Source of the DNA: Rufibacter sp. XAAS-G3-1
GTDB lineage: Bacteria > Bacteroidota > Bacteroidia > Cytophagales > Hymenobacteraceae
Assembly (NCBI RefSeq): GCF_013623775.1
Contig: NZ_JABFAM010000007.1
Location: forward strand, 310,001-374,000
Reading direction: 5' to 3'
Length of the DNA: 64,000 nt
Below, piece by piece: positions 44,522 through 53,627 of this stretch. The translations under genes were made by a program, and so were the position numbers. Under the pieces are notes generated by a model that saw only the letters and a list, made by a program, of their open reading frames with translations, did no database searches and was not told the origin of the DNA. Position 1 is the first letter of the stretch. The number at the start of each line of letters is the position of its first letter.

Positions 44522-45841
44522 TTACAGAGTTAACGTACCTGCAATCTCTTTTAAGGCTACTTCTCCAATTTTAGCCAGATACAGGGCATTGCTGTACCGC
44601 ACGGTGGCGTTCACATAGTTCAGTTGCGCGTCGCGTACCTCTACGGTGGTAATGCTGCCTAACCGGTATTTATCCATGGTAATGTCCAGGTTTTGGCGGG
44701 CGATGCGCTGGTTGTTCTCCTCTAAGCGCACCAAACTCAGGTTGGTCAGGTACGTCTGGTAGGCCGAGGCGAGCTGCGCGTTGATGTTCTGGTTTACCTG
44801 CTCAAGCTGCAACTGGGCACTGTTGATGAGAATGTTGGCGTTCTGCTCCAGGCGGCGCTGGTTGAAACCCGTGAAAATAGGCAATGAGGCGGAAACGCCG
44901 TACGTCAAGCCGTTCCCCGTGGAGAGCGTAGAGAAACCCAGGGCAGAGCGGTTCCGGTTAAAGTTGTAACCCGTATTCACCCCTACCACCGGGTAACGGT
45001 TGGCTCTTACCTGCTTTGCGTCCAGTTCGGCAATTCTGCGGTTCAGAACGGCGGCTTTGAGGGACGGATTCAGTTGGGCTGCCTGAGAAGACAGGCCTTC
45101 CAGTGTCAGTTGGTCATCAATTGTGATCGCATCTGGTACCCTAAACTGGATGTTCACATCACGTACTAGCAGCTCGTTCATTCTGATCTGCGTGTTGCGG
45201 TACAGCTCCTGTTGGCGTAAAAAGTTGGTAGTGTCTGTGTTGTAGTCTACCTGGGCATTCAGAACTTCCAGCCGGGCTGCCCGCCCAATCTCAAACCGGT
45301 TCTGGGCGGTGGTCACCCGCAGGCGGGAGAGGGAGATGGCCGTGTCATACGCTTTAAGCTGATGCTGTTGCTGCACCAGCTCGTAGAACGTGCTCGTCAC
45401 ATCGCCCACGCGGGTTAGAATGGTTAACTTCAGGTTCGCTTCGCCTAATTTCTCCAACTCCTGCAACTGCTCATACCGGGCAAACATGGCAAATCCGTTG
45501 AAAACCGTCCAGTTCAGGCCCACACCGTAGTTCAGGCTGGAGCCCTGTCCCCAGCTTACCTCGTTCACCTGGCCATCAGACCTGGTCTGGGAGCTGTTCT
45601 GGAGGGTATTGTTGTTCGTTAAGGTACCGCTCACGTTGGGCAGCATGCCGGCGTTGCCGCGGCTCACGTTGTTTTCAGCAATGCGCGCATCATTGGCAGA
45701 TAGCTTGATGTCATAGTTACGCTCCAGGGCAATTCTGACGGCATCTTCAAGGGTCAGGATTTCCTGGGCCTTTGCCTCGCTGGCCCCCAGGAACAGGGTG
45801 AGGAGGAAAAGGCTCAGGAGACCAAATCTATTTTGTAACAT
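44522..45841 (-). CDS. TolC family outer-membrane efflux protein
   Basis: A 439-residue outer-membrane channel for the RND pump encoded just upstream. A signal peptide ends near SEAKAQ. Two halves with long alternating Leu/Ala/Gln/Asn-rich heptads follow (LEDAVRIALERNYDIKLSANDARIAENN at about 30-57; VNQNINAQLASAYQTYLTNLSLVRLEENNQRIARQNLDI near 350-390), as in the TolC alpha-barrel. YRLGSITTVEVRDAQLNYVNA near the end is a family signature. It is the third gene of the operon, 24 bases after the RND gene. Confidence 0.92.
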   Translation of the reverse strand: MLQNRFGLLSLFLLTLFLGASEAKAQEILTLEDAVRIALERNYDIKLSANDARIAENNVSRGNAGMLPNVSGTLTNNNTLQNSSQTRSDGQVNEVSWGQGSSLNYGVGLNWTVFNGFAMFARYEQLQELEKLGEANLKLTILTRVGDVTSTFYELVQQQHQLKAYDTAISLSRLRVTTAQNRFEIGRAARLEVLNAQVDYNTDTTNFLRQQELYRNTQIRMNELLVRDVNIQFRVPDAITIDDQLTLEGLSSQAAQLNPSLKAAVLNRRIAELDAKQVRANRYPVVGVNTGYNFNRNRSALGFSTLSTGNGLTYGVSASLPIFTGFNQRRLEQNANILINSAQLQLEQVNQNINAQLASAYQTYLTNLSLVRLEENNQRIARQNLDITMDKYRLGSITTVEVRDAQLNYVNATVRYSNALYLAKIGEVALKEIAGTLTL

Positions 45842-45865
45842 AAAGGATTTCGTTCAGACAAATAA

Positions 45866-48800
45866 TTAGTGGGCCACTGCTTTCTCGTACTCTTCAATGT
45901 GGTCAAACTCTGGGTGGTGTTTGCGTTCTTTAGACCACATAGAGTAGATGGCCGGAATCACGAACAACGTAAGCACGAGGGAGAAAATGGTGCCTCCCAC
46001 AATCACCACCCCCATGCCCATGCGGCTTTGGGCCGCGGCACCCAAGGCCAGGGCAATGGGCAAGGCACCCAGGGCGATGGCCAAACTGGTCATGAGAATT
46101 GGGCGCAGACGGGCTTCAGAAGCTTCCAGAATAGCGTCCATCTTAGACTTGCCTTCCTCCCGCAACTGGTTTGCGAACTCCACAATCAAGATACCGTTCT
46201 TGGTTACCAGACCAATGAGCATGATTGTCCCAATCTGGCTGAAGATGTTCCAGGTTTGCCCAAACAGCCACAAGGACAGCATGGCTCCGGCTACTGCCAT
46301 GGGTACGGTCAGGATGATGATGAACGGATCCACGAAGCTTTCAAATTGCGCGGCCAGGATCAAATAGATCAGCAACAGGGCCAACCCGAAGGCGAACATG
46401 GTATTTGACCCACTTTCCACAAAGTCCCGCGATTCGCCGCCCAGGTCGGTGGAGAAGGTTTTGTCCAGCACCTGGTCTCTGATGCGATCCATGGCCTCAA
46501 TACCGTCGCCGATGCTCTTGCCCGGGGCCAGCCCTGCTGACACCGTGGCCGACAGGTACCGGTTGTTGTGGTACAATTGCGGCGGGCTGCTGCGTTCTTC
46601 CATGCTTACCACGTTGTCTAGCTGCACCAACTGGCCGGTAGAGCTGCGCACGAACAAGGAGGTCAAGTCCATGGGGTCGTTGCGGTCTGGGCGGTCAAAC
46701 TGGCCCATGACCTGGTACTGGCGGCCGTTCATTAGGAAATACCCGAAGCGCTGACCGCTCAATGATAACTGCAAGGTCTGGGCTACGTCAATCACTGACA
46801 CGCCCAGGCTTTGGGCTTTCTCGCGGTCAATGGTGATGTTGATCTCTGGTTTGTTGAACTTGAGGTTCACATCGGGCATCACAAAGGTTGGATCATTGTT
46901 GACCGCTTCCATGAACTCAGGGACTTTCTCCTCCAGTTTCTGGAAGTTAGGGGCCTGAATGATGTACTGGATAGGCTGACCGCCCCGGCGGTTCACCGAG
47001 ATGGTGGGTTGCTGAATCACGTTGGTTCGGGCCTCTGGGTAGCGGCGCACCATTTTAGACAAATGATCTGCCACCTCCTTCTGGGAGCGTTCGCGTTCTT
47101 CGCGCGGTTTCAGGGCCAAGCGCATCATCCCGCTGTTCACTGAGCCAGAACCGCCAAACCCGGGAGAGGTAATGACCAGGTTCACGCTTTTCTCTGGGAT
47201 AGAGTCGTCTACCAGCTGGGTTAGTTCTTCCATAAAGCGTTCCATGTACTCAAAGGAAGCACCTTCTGGGGCCGTGGCCGAAACGCGCAGCATGCTGCGG
47301 TCATCATACGGAGCGGTTTCTTTCTGTAGGTTCATGTAGAACAGCACTGTCAGACCCAGGCAAACCCCAATAATGGGGAAACTAAGCCATCTATGCTTCA
47401 TGAACCCGGCCAAGGCCTCGGCGTAGCCGCTGTTCATTTTCTGGAAGAAAGGCTCTGTCCAGTTGTAGAACTTAGATTTCTTCTGCTCGCCCCCTTTCAT
47501 CAGGTAGGCGTTCAGCATTGGCGTCAAGGTCAGGGACACAAACGCCGAGATCAACACGGCCGCGCCAATCACCACCCCAAACTCCCGGAACAAGCGGCCC
47601 ACGAAGCCTTCCAGGAAGATGACCGGTAAGAACACCGCCGCCAGGGTAATGGAGATAGAGATTACCGCCAGAAAGATCTCATTGGAGCCTTTGACGGCCG
47701 CTTCAATAGGAGACATGCCTTCCTCTACTTTCTTGTAGATGTTCTCCGTGACCACAATCCCGTCATCTACCACCAGCCCGGTTGCCAGTACAATGGCCAG
47801 CAAGGTCAATACATTGATGGAGAACCCGGCCAGGTACATGATGAAGAACGTGGCTATCAAGGAAACCGGAATGTCTATCAACGGCCGGAAGGCGATGCCC
47901 CAGTCCCGGAAGAACAGGTAAATGATGAGGATCACCAGCACCAGGGAAATAAGGATGGTCTCGGCCACCTCAATCACTGATTGTTTGATGAACAGGGTGT
48001 TGTCCATCACAATGTCTAACTGCAAGTCCTGCGGAAGGTCGGTTTTGAGCTTCTCAAACTGGTCATAGAAGTTACCGGCAATGTCCAGGTAATTGGTGCC
48101 CGGCTGCGGAATGATGGCCATGCCCACCATGGGCACGCCAGACTCGGTCATCTTGGTTTCCAGGTTCTCCGGCCCCAGTTCGGCCCGGCCGATGTCACTG
48201 AAACGGGTAATGGTTTCGCCTTGGGAAGAGATGATGAGGTTGTTGAACTGCTCTTCGTTTGACAGGTTGCCCAGGGTTCTCACGGTGAGTTCCGTGTTGC
48301 TGCCGCTCACCTTACCGGTGGGCAGTTCTACGTTCTGGCGGTTCAGGGCCGTGCGTACATCGCCCACGGTAAGGCCGTAGGAGGCCAGTTTCATGGGGTC
48401 TAGCCATAAACGCATGGCGTACCGCTTCTGCCCCCAGATCTGGATGCTACTCACGCCCGGTATGGTTTGCAGACGCTGCGAAATCACGTTTTCAGCGTAA
48501 TCAGAGAGCTGCAAGGCGTCACGGCTGGCGCTGCGTACCGTCATGGTGATGATAGGCTCAGAGTCGGCATCGGCTTTGGAAACGACCGGCGGCGCGTCAA
48601 TGTCCTCGGGCAGGCTTCTTACCGCCTGCGATACTTTGTCGCGCACGTCATTGGCGGCCTCTTCCAGGTTTTTCTCCAGGTTGAACTCAATGTTGATGTT
48701 GCTGGAGCCCTGGTTGGAAGTAGACGAAATGTTTCTGATCCCGTCAATGGAGTTGATGGCTTTCTCCAGCGGCTCTGTGATCTGAGACTCAATAATATCT

Positions 48801-48967
48801 GAGTTAGCCCCAGAATAGGTGGTGCGCACCGACACGATGGCCGGGTCAATAGACGGATATTCCCGCACCCCCAGGAACGTGTACCCAATTACCCCAAACA
48901 ACATGAGGAGCAGGTTGAGCACGATGGTGAAGACGGGCCGTTTTATACTTGTGGTGGATAAACTCAT
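45866..48967 (-). CDS. RND efflux transporter permease (AcrB/MexB-like, HAE1 type)
   Basis: A 1033-residue inner-membrane proton antiporter that pumps drugs or other amphiphiles through the TolC partner. N-terminal IKRPVFTIVLNLLLMLFGVIGY starts helix 1. The pore domain (GVREYPSIDPAIVSVRTTYSGA) follows. The proton-relay segment in helix 4 carries the expected acidic pair (LAIVLATGLVVDDGIVVTENIYK, about 394-416), and the R-rich loop and the second set of six helices are intact (GTIMLIGLVTKNGILIVEFANQL near 920-942). It sits between the adaptor gene (8 bases upstream) and the tolC-like gene. Confidence 0.95.
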   Translation of the reverse strand: MSLSTTSIKRPVFTIVLNLLLMLFGVIGYTFLGVREYPSIDPAIVSVRTTYSGANSDIIESQITEPLEKAINSIDGIRNISSTSNQGSSNINIEFNLEKNLEEAANDVRDKVSQAVRSLPEDIDAPPVVSKADADSEPIITMTVRSASRDALQLSDYAENVISQRLQTIPGVSSIQIWGQKRYAMRLWLDPMKLASYGLTVGDVRTALNRQNVELPTGKVSGSNTELTVRTLGNLSNEEQFNNLIISSQGETITRFSDIGRAELGPENLETKMTESGVPMVGMAIIPQPGTNYLDIAGNFYDQFEKLKTDLPQDLQLDIVMDNTLFIKQSVIEVAETILISLVLVILIIYLFFRDWGIAFRPLIDIPVSLIATFFIMYLAGFSINVLTLLAIVLATGLVVDDGIVVTENIYKKVEEGMSPIEAAVKGSNEIFLAVISISITLAAVFLPVIFLEGFVGRLFREFGVVIGAAVLISAFVSLTLTPMLNAYLMKGGEQKKSKFYNWTEPFFQKMNSGYAEALAGFMKHRWLSFPIIGVCLGLTVLFYMNLQKETAPYDDRSMLRVSATAPEGASFEYMERFMEELTQLVDDSIPEKSVNLVITSPGFGGSGSVNSGMMRLALKPREERERSQKEVADHLSKMVRRYPEARTNVIQQPTISVNRRGGQPIQYIIQAPNFQKLEEKVPEFMEAVNNDPTFVMPDVNLKFNKPEINITIDREKAQSLGVSVIDVAQTLQLSLSGQRFGYFLMNGRQYQVMGQFDRPDRNDPMDLTSLFVRSSTGQLVQLDNVVSMEERSSPPQLYHNNRYLSATVSAGLAPGKSIGDGIEAMDRIRDQVLDKTFSTDLGGESRDFVESGSNTMFAFGLALLLIYLILAAQFESFVDPFIIILTVPMAVAGAMLSLWLFGQTWNIFSQIGTIMLIGLVTKNGILIVEFANQLREEGKSKMDAILEASEARLRPILMTSLAIALGALPIALALGAAAQSRMGMGVVIVGGTIFSLVLTLFVIPAIYSMWSKERKHHPEFDHIEEYEKAVAH

Positions 48968-48975
48968 CTTGTAAA

Positions 48976-50076
48976 CTACATTTTTTGTTCTTTGGCCAGG
49001 GCTACGCGCACTGGGCTTCCTGCTTTCAGGGACATGACACCCGTGGTTAACACGGTATCGCCGGCGCTCAGGCCAGAGGTCACCAGCAAATCGCTCTCGG
49101 TGCGGGTGCTGGTCTCAATCATCACTTCTTTGGCTTTGCCGTTTTCGGCAATAAATACCTTCTTTCCGTTCTGTACCGGTACTACCGCCTGGGTAGGGAT
49201 CAGCAGCGCGTCATTGATAACCGTCAATGGTAACTGAATGTTGGCGAAAGAACCCGGTAATAGAGCACCGCTGGAGTTGTCGGCGCGGGCGCGTAGTTGC
49301 AAGGTTCTGGTGGAGGCTTCAATGCTGGGCTCAATGGCGTACACTTTGGCGGTGTATTTGTCCTGCGTGCCGGCCACGGTGAACGTGATTTGGGTATTCA
49401 GCTTTACCTGGCCCGCGTATTTCTCTGGTACGGCAAACGTGATTTTGATGGGATTGATGCTCACCAGGTTGGTGACTATGGTCTCTGGTGACAGGTAACT
49501 TCCCACAGACACCGCCCGTAACCCTACTTTACCGGCAAACGGGGCCGTGATAGAGGTTTTGGCCAGTTGCGCCCGCACCAGTTGGATCTGGGCCTGGGCG
49601 GTTTTCATTTCGGCGCGGGCCACGTCATATTCTTCGCGGCTAATGGCTTCTTTCTCCAGCAGGAGGCGGGCGCGTCTTTCGTTTTCAGAGGCCAGCGTTT
49701 GTCTGGTCTGGGCCTGGGCTAACTGCGCGCGCAATTCAGAATCATCAATCTTCACCAGCACCTGGCCTTTGCGCACGTTGCTGCCTTCCTGGAAATTGAT
49801 GGCGCGTACCAGGCCAGAAACCTGGCCCCTTACTTCTACCTGCTCGTTGGCTTCAATGGAACCGGTCACCGAAAGGGAATTGGCAAACTCCTGCGGGGTA
49901 GCCACTATGCCGCTTACCCGCATGGCCGGGGCACCTCCGCCTCCGGGGCCACCCGGCCCTCTTCCGCCGCCCGGGCCACTGGCCCCGGCTAATTCTTTGT
50001 TACTGTTGATCCGGTAATACACCAGGGCCCCTAAACCAATGATGAGCAGCGCATAGACAATGTGTTTGATTTTCAT
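48976..50076 (-). CDS. RND efflux periplasmic adaptor subunit (membrane fusion protein)
   Basis: A 366-residue adaptor joining the RND pump to the TolC channel. One N-terminal hydrophobic segment (about 5-22) anchors it, followed by a very Gly/Pro-rich linker (GPGGGRGPGGPGGGGAP, about 36-52). The barrel-sandwich domain has VEVRGQVSGLVRAINFQEGSNVRKGQVLVKID, then a short helical hairpin (LAQAQTRQTLASENERRARLLLEKEAISREEYDVARAE), and the second lipoyl half SITAPFAGKVGLRAVSVG. It is the first gene of the efflux operon. The TetR gene lies at the far end of the locus, so its control of this operon is only a possibility. Confidence 0.93.
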   Translation of the reverse strand: MKIKHIVYALLIIGLGALVYYRINSNKELAGASGPGGGRGPGGPGGGGAPAMRVSGIVATPQEFANSLSVTGSIEANEQVEVRGQVSGLVRAINFQEGSNVRKGQVLVKIDDSELRAQLAQAQTRQTLASENERRARLLLEKEAISREEYDVARAEMKTAQAQIQLVRAQLAKTSITAPFAGKVGLRAVSVGSYLSPETIVTNLVSINPIKITFAVPEKYAGQVKLNTQITFTVAGTQDKYTAKVYAIEPSIEASTRTLQLRARADNSSGALLPGSFANIQLPLTVINDALLIPTQAVVPVQNGKKVFIAENGKAKEVMIETSTRTESDLLVTSGLSAGDTVLTTGVMSLKAGSPVRVALAKEQKM

Positions 50077-50599
50077 AGAATGGTAATACTAAACTCTTTC
50101 TTTTGTAGTGAAACAGGTGGTTGGTAGGATTTTGTTTTAACTATAACTTGCCCATGGGCAGCTATTCTAACCCCCGGCCATAGGCGGTAGGTTCCTTCCC
50201 GGGAAAAGAGGTGCGCCAGCAAATGCGTTTACGGCCCCTTTACTTAGAATTTGCCTCTAACGAAGAGAACTGTCTGGGAGGGAAAAGAACCTTGAGGTGG
50301 CCGTGGGTTCTGACAAAGGGGTAGGCGGTGGTAAGCTGCCAGAAGGCGAGGCTAGTACCAGGGGAAGGGGCATGTTCTTCATTCCGAACTCAGGTTTAGG
50401 GGCTAGTATAAATGGCAAGGAACTGCCGTGCAAACGAAGCAATGTCCCTTGAAACACCACGGCAGAAAGTAAATGTATCGCGTTTTTAGGCTATTTTTAG
50501 AAATTAGACCTAAAAACGCTCCGAAGGTTTAACGCCCGGTACACAAAAAATATATTTCTGCGTACCGGGCTCCATAAGAGGAGGTTAAATGCAAAACAT
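50077..50599. other. 523-bp gap between the efflux operon and the alkyltransferase-like gene
   Basis: A GTTTT-type hairpin, GCGTTTTTAGGC and complement, lies at about 50480-50520. An inverted repeat, GCCCGGTAC/GTACCGGGC (50534-50542 and 50562-50570), sits 30 bases before the next ATG and could be an operator or a hairpin in the leader. The efflux operon promoter should lie in 50077-50200, but no clear TAnnTTTG box was found. No gene. Confidence 0.5.
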
Positions 50600-50956
50600 A
50601 TGCCAAAAGCTGATGCCTCTGAGAAAAGAACCAACTTTTTTCAGGATGTCTACGAAGTAGTGAAACTGATTCCGCCGGGGCGGGTGACCTCTTACGGGGC
50701 TATTGCGTCTTACCTGGGGGCGAAGGGCTCTGCCCGGATGGTGGGGTGGGCGCTCATTGCCTCGCATACCTACCAAGGCGTTCCCATTCCGGCGCACCGC
50801 GTGGTCAACCGCAACGGCCTGCTCACGGGCAAACAGCATTTTGAGTCGTTCAATGCCATGCAGCAGCACCTGGAGCGCGAAGGCATCACCATCAAAGACG
50901 ACCAGGTGCAGGATTTTGAGAAACTCTTCTGGGATCCGGCCCAGGAACTGCTGTAA
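50600..50956 (+). CDS. Alkyltransferase-like protein (MGMT family lacking the acceptor Cys)
   Basis: A 118-residue protein matching the DNA-binding domain of O6-alkylguanine-DNA alkyltransferase: VYEVVKLIPPGRVTSYGAIASYLG near 16-39, then ARMVGWAL and the active-site segment VPIPAHRVVNRNGLLTG near 66-82. The PCHR motif of true transferases reads PAHR, so the methyl-accepting Cys is Ala. Such proteins (ATLs) bind O6-alkylguanine without repairing it and are thought to hand lesions to nucleotide excision repair. The length without an N-terminal domain also fits ATL. The neighbours offer no functional hint. Confidence 0.9.
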   Translation: MPKADASEKRTNFFQDVYEVVKLIPPGRVTSYGAIASYLGAKGSARMVGWALIASHTYQGVPIPAHRVVNRNGLLTGKQHFESFNAMQQHLEREGITIKDDQVQDFEKLFWDPAQELL

Positions 50957-50995
50957 CCAGACGCGGATTTTACTTCTGCCCGATGCCCTGTTTTC

Positions 50996-51174
50996 GCTTT
51001 CTTTTCTAAAAATCAGCCCTTAAACGTGGTTTTACGTATTGGGGCGAGATGCTTGCTCGTATGCTTTCCCAAATCCTTCCCAGAGTGCAGCCCCTAGTAC
51101 GGCTTTTCAGAAACGCTTTTGAGCTGTTCCGGGAGAACGACCCGCTGCGGCTGGCTTCTTCGGTAGCATTTTTT
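50996..51174 (+). repeat. 179-bp direct repeat, left copy (promoter and 5' end of a yihY gene)
   Basis: Matches 52343-52521 over 179 bases with six differences and no gap, by my count. The copy covers the region upstream of the ATG and the first 42 codons of the YihY gene at 52396. The two copies are 1347 bases apart and bound an AT-rich insert. Confidence 0.9.
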
Positions 51175-51213
51175 GCTTATCTATTCTCGGAAATTGCACC
51201 TCAAATAATATAG
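51049..51213 (+). pseudogene. 5' fragment of a duplicated yihY gene
   Basis: The frame follows the intact gene at 52396 for about 42 codons (MLARMLSQILPRVQPL..., with three amino-acid changes), then leaves homology at 51175 and ends at TAG after 54 codons. It lacks all six membrane helices, so it has no transporter-like function. The promoter region is duplicated too, so it could still drive transcription into the insert. Confidence 0.85.
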
Positions 51214-51248
51214 CTTATTATGTAATTTTAATTTTATTGTATAAATTC

Positions 51249-51912
51249 ATGAAAGCAAATACAACCCTTAGATTTGTTTTACTTGTTCTTTTAGTTAGCA
51301 CAGGAGCATCCGCACAGGAACTTTCTTCTCCGGGTCTTTTAGAAAGGAAATTCTATATAGGCTTTAGGTTGAATACCACGTCTCATACCTTATTATATAA
51401 TAAACAAAAAGAGCCCTCTTCTGGAAGTTTCGTCGCTATTCCATCTCTCCATTTAGGTTGCCGTCTCTTTAGAAGTACAAACATTCAAATTGGGATAAGT
51501 TATGGAGCTAACAGCCTAAACCGCGGAACTGAAAGTGTCAACTCAAACGGAGACCTTTTACAATACCATGAATATTCAAAAACAAAGGCAATATTATTTC
51601 CCATAACACTACAGCAGTTTTTTTTCTAATTCAGATAAGCGGTTACAGGTTTTCGGGTCAGCATCGCTGATTCCCGCTTTCGGGTCTATTAGCTTGAACA
51701 AAACCGAAAAGCAAGGAAATGCTATAACAACTTCTTCCAGCAGCACCTCTGGGCTGAATTCATTTCTTACTATTGGACTTGGCCTAAACTACCGTTTAAA
51801 CAAAAGGTTCGACGGATTTGGGGAAGTGATAATAATTAACAATAACAATAAAGACATAAAAGGGGTAAATGCTTTTCAATCATTAGGGTTTGGAGTCAAT
51901 TACAAACTTTAA
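51249..51912 (+). pseudogene. Outer-membrane beta-barrel-like gene split by a frameshift in an 8-T run
   Basis: The first part starts at ATG 51249 with a signal peptide (MKANTTLRFVLLVLLVSTGASAQ) and reads to a stop at 51629. The second part continues in the next frame as SNSDKRLQVFGSASLIPAFG and ends at 51912 with GFGVNYKL. The break is at TTTTTTTT (about 51618-51625). Removing one T joins the halves into one protein of about 220 residues with alternating strands, like small OMP_b-brl proteins. It is much more AT-rich than its neighbours, which suggests transfer from elsewhere. The change may be a real mutation, a phase-variable switch or a sequencing error. Confidence 0.7.
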
Positions 51913-52342
51913 ACCTTTAATTCTATTGGGGAATCTCCAAAATTTGCTTTCCTCAAGAGTCTTCATTGCCCCCTAATTTATGAGTTTAAGTAGTTCTGAA
52001 AGTCTTTTTTTTCTTGTACTTCTGTGCTTAATATATGTCAACGCAATAAATTCCCTTTTCTGATTTTTTATTGAATAATAAATTTTGGCAATGCAATGAT
52101 AGTTGCTTGGTTTAAAATAAGATGCCTAGATTATTATACAAATCCTACTTTCTGCCTGTAATCGAAAGTTTATTTTTTGCGAATAGATTTAGCTTCTCTA
52201 ATAGAAACATCAAAGTCAATGTTATGAGTAATAATATAGCTAGTTCTAACGAGTATCTGGCTAAAATTCAAACAATACTTCTAGCTAGTTGACCTGATGC
52301 CAGCTCCAGCGCAATCCCAAAGGAGGCATCTGTAATGTCTTT
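51913..52342. other. AT-rich right part of the insert, no gene seen
   Basis: Strongly AT-rich, many stops in all frames, no convincing start or promoter box. It ends at the second 179-bp repeat. Confidence 0.5.
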
Positions 52343-52521
52343 GCTTTCTTTTCTAAAAATCAGCCCATAAACGTGGTTTTACGTATTGGGGCGAGATGCT
52401 TGCTCGTATGCCTTCCCAAATCCTTCCCAGAGTGCAGCCCCTCGCACGGCTTTTCAGAAACGCTCTTGAGTTGTTCCGGGAGAACGACCCGCTGCGGCTG
52501 GCTTCTTCGGTAGCATTTTTT
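52343..52521 (+). repeat. 179-bp direct repeat, right copy (attached to the intact yihY gene)
   Basis: Partner of 50996-51174. Homology ends within codon 42 of the intact gene at a run of six T residues, present in both copies. Confidence 0.9.
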
Positions 52522-53334
52522 ACCTTGTTCGCGCTGCCGCCCACCCTCATTCTGGTGATCTCTTTACTGGGGGTGCTGTTCAACGATGCCCTGATTACCG
52601 GCGAGTTGTTTGAGAAACTGACCGCCTTGGTGGGCGAAGAGGTGGCTGGCCAGATAGAACTCATCCTCACCAACTTTCTGGACTTACAGGGCAACGGGTG
52701 GGCCGCTGTCCTCAGCTTTCTGTTTCTGACGTTTGTCTCCACCACGCTGTTCACCGTGATCCAGAACTCGCTGAACCAACTCTGGAGCATAAGAGTACGC
52801 GGGCACCAGCATCTGAAAAGGGCTTTGCGCAATAGGTTTAGGGCGCTGCTCATTATTCTTTCCAGCGGTTTGCTGTTTCTGGCCTTCCTGGTGCTAGACG
52901 CCTCGCTGGCCTTCCTCAATGACCATTACCTGCTGGTAGACGAGCAGTTTCAGCTACACCTGCTCCGGGTTTTGAACCGCATTTTAGGGTTTGCGGTGGA
53001 AGCCACCTGGTTTGCCATCATATTCCGTTTTCTGCCCTTCGCGCACATGCCCAAGCGGGCGGTGTGGGTAGGCGCTGCCGTGACGGCGGTGTTGTTTCTG
53101 CTAGGCAAAATGGTGCTGGCGCGTTTTCTGGTGAACAGTGATCTGGGCTCTCTTTACGCGGCCTCCGGTTCCATTGTGGTGCTATTGCTGTTCATCTTCT
53201 ATTCGGCCATGATCTTTTTCTTTGGGGCCTGTTTTACGTTGGTGTACGCCCGGCACATGAACCTGCCGTTGCGGCCTAAATCCTTTGCCACGTTCTATGA
53301 GTGGCGCGAAACAGATCATAGCCCTTCGCCCTAA
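52396..53334 (+). CDS. YihY/virulence factor BrkB family membrane protein
   Basis: A 312-residue inner-membrane protein with about six hydrophobic helices. ENDPLRLASSVAFFTLFALPPTLILVISLLG (about 29-59) is the first membrane region. WSIRVRGHQHLKRALRNRFRALLII near 130-154 and GSIVVLLLFIFYSAMIFFFGACFTLVYA near 255-282 are family features. The function is not known. It differs considerably from the family member at 14317. The upstream region and the first 42 codons are duplicated 1.35 kb to the left. Confidence 0.88.
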   Translation: MLARMPSQILPRVQPLARLFRNALELFRENDPLRLASSVAFFTLFALPPTLILVISLLGVLFNDALITGELFEKLTALVGEEVAGQIELILTNFLDLQGNGWAAVLSFLFLTFVSTTLFTVIQNSLNQLWSIRVRGHQHLKRALRNRFRALLIILSSGLLFLAFLVLDASLAFLNDHYLLVDEQFQLHLLRVLNRILGFAVEATWFAIIFRFLPFAHMPKRAVWVGAAVTAVLFLLGKMVLARFLVNSDLGSLYAASGSIVVLLLFIFYSAMIFFFGACFTLVYARHMNLPLRPKSFATFYEWRETDHSPSP

Positions 53335-53627
53335 CGCGTTGCCTGCCGTTTAAGGGTCTTTTTGCGGAAAACAGGCCCCAAACGGCATTGGCGCAGACAC
53401 TCGTAGGTCTAAAGACACTACAAGGTCTTTGGAGCGGGCGCCATGGCAGGCTGAACCAATAAAAAAACTGGCGCGAGACTCTAGACTTGCTGGCAGGATG
53501 GCGTAAGTTCCGTGAATGGTTCTTGCGCAGTTTTACTATCGTTTGTTTGTAATAAGCGCGAGGCTGTTTTATATTGCCTTAGCAAGAAAGATGCTTTTGA
53601 GCTAACGTATTGTCAATCAAAGAACCT

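Noticed and set aside
14317-53334. The two YihY proteins as a recent duplication
   Set aside because: The proteins at 14317 and 52396 differ almost throughout; they are old paralogues of a common family. Only the 179-bp 5' repeat near 51 kb is a recent copy.
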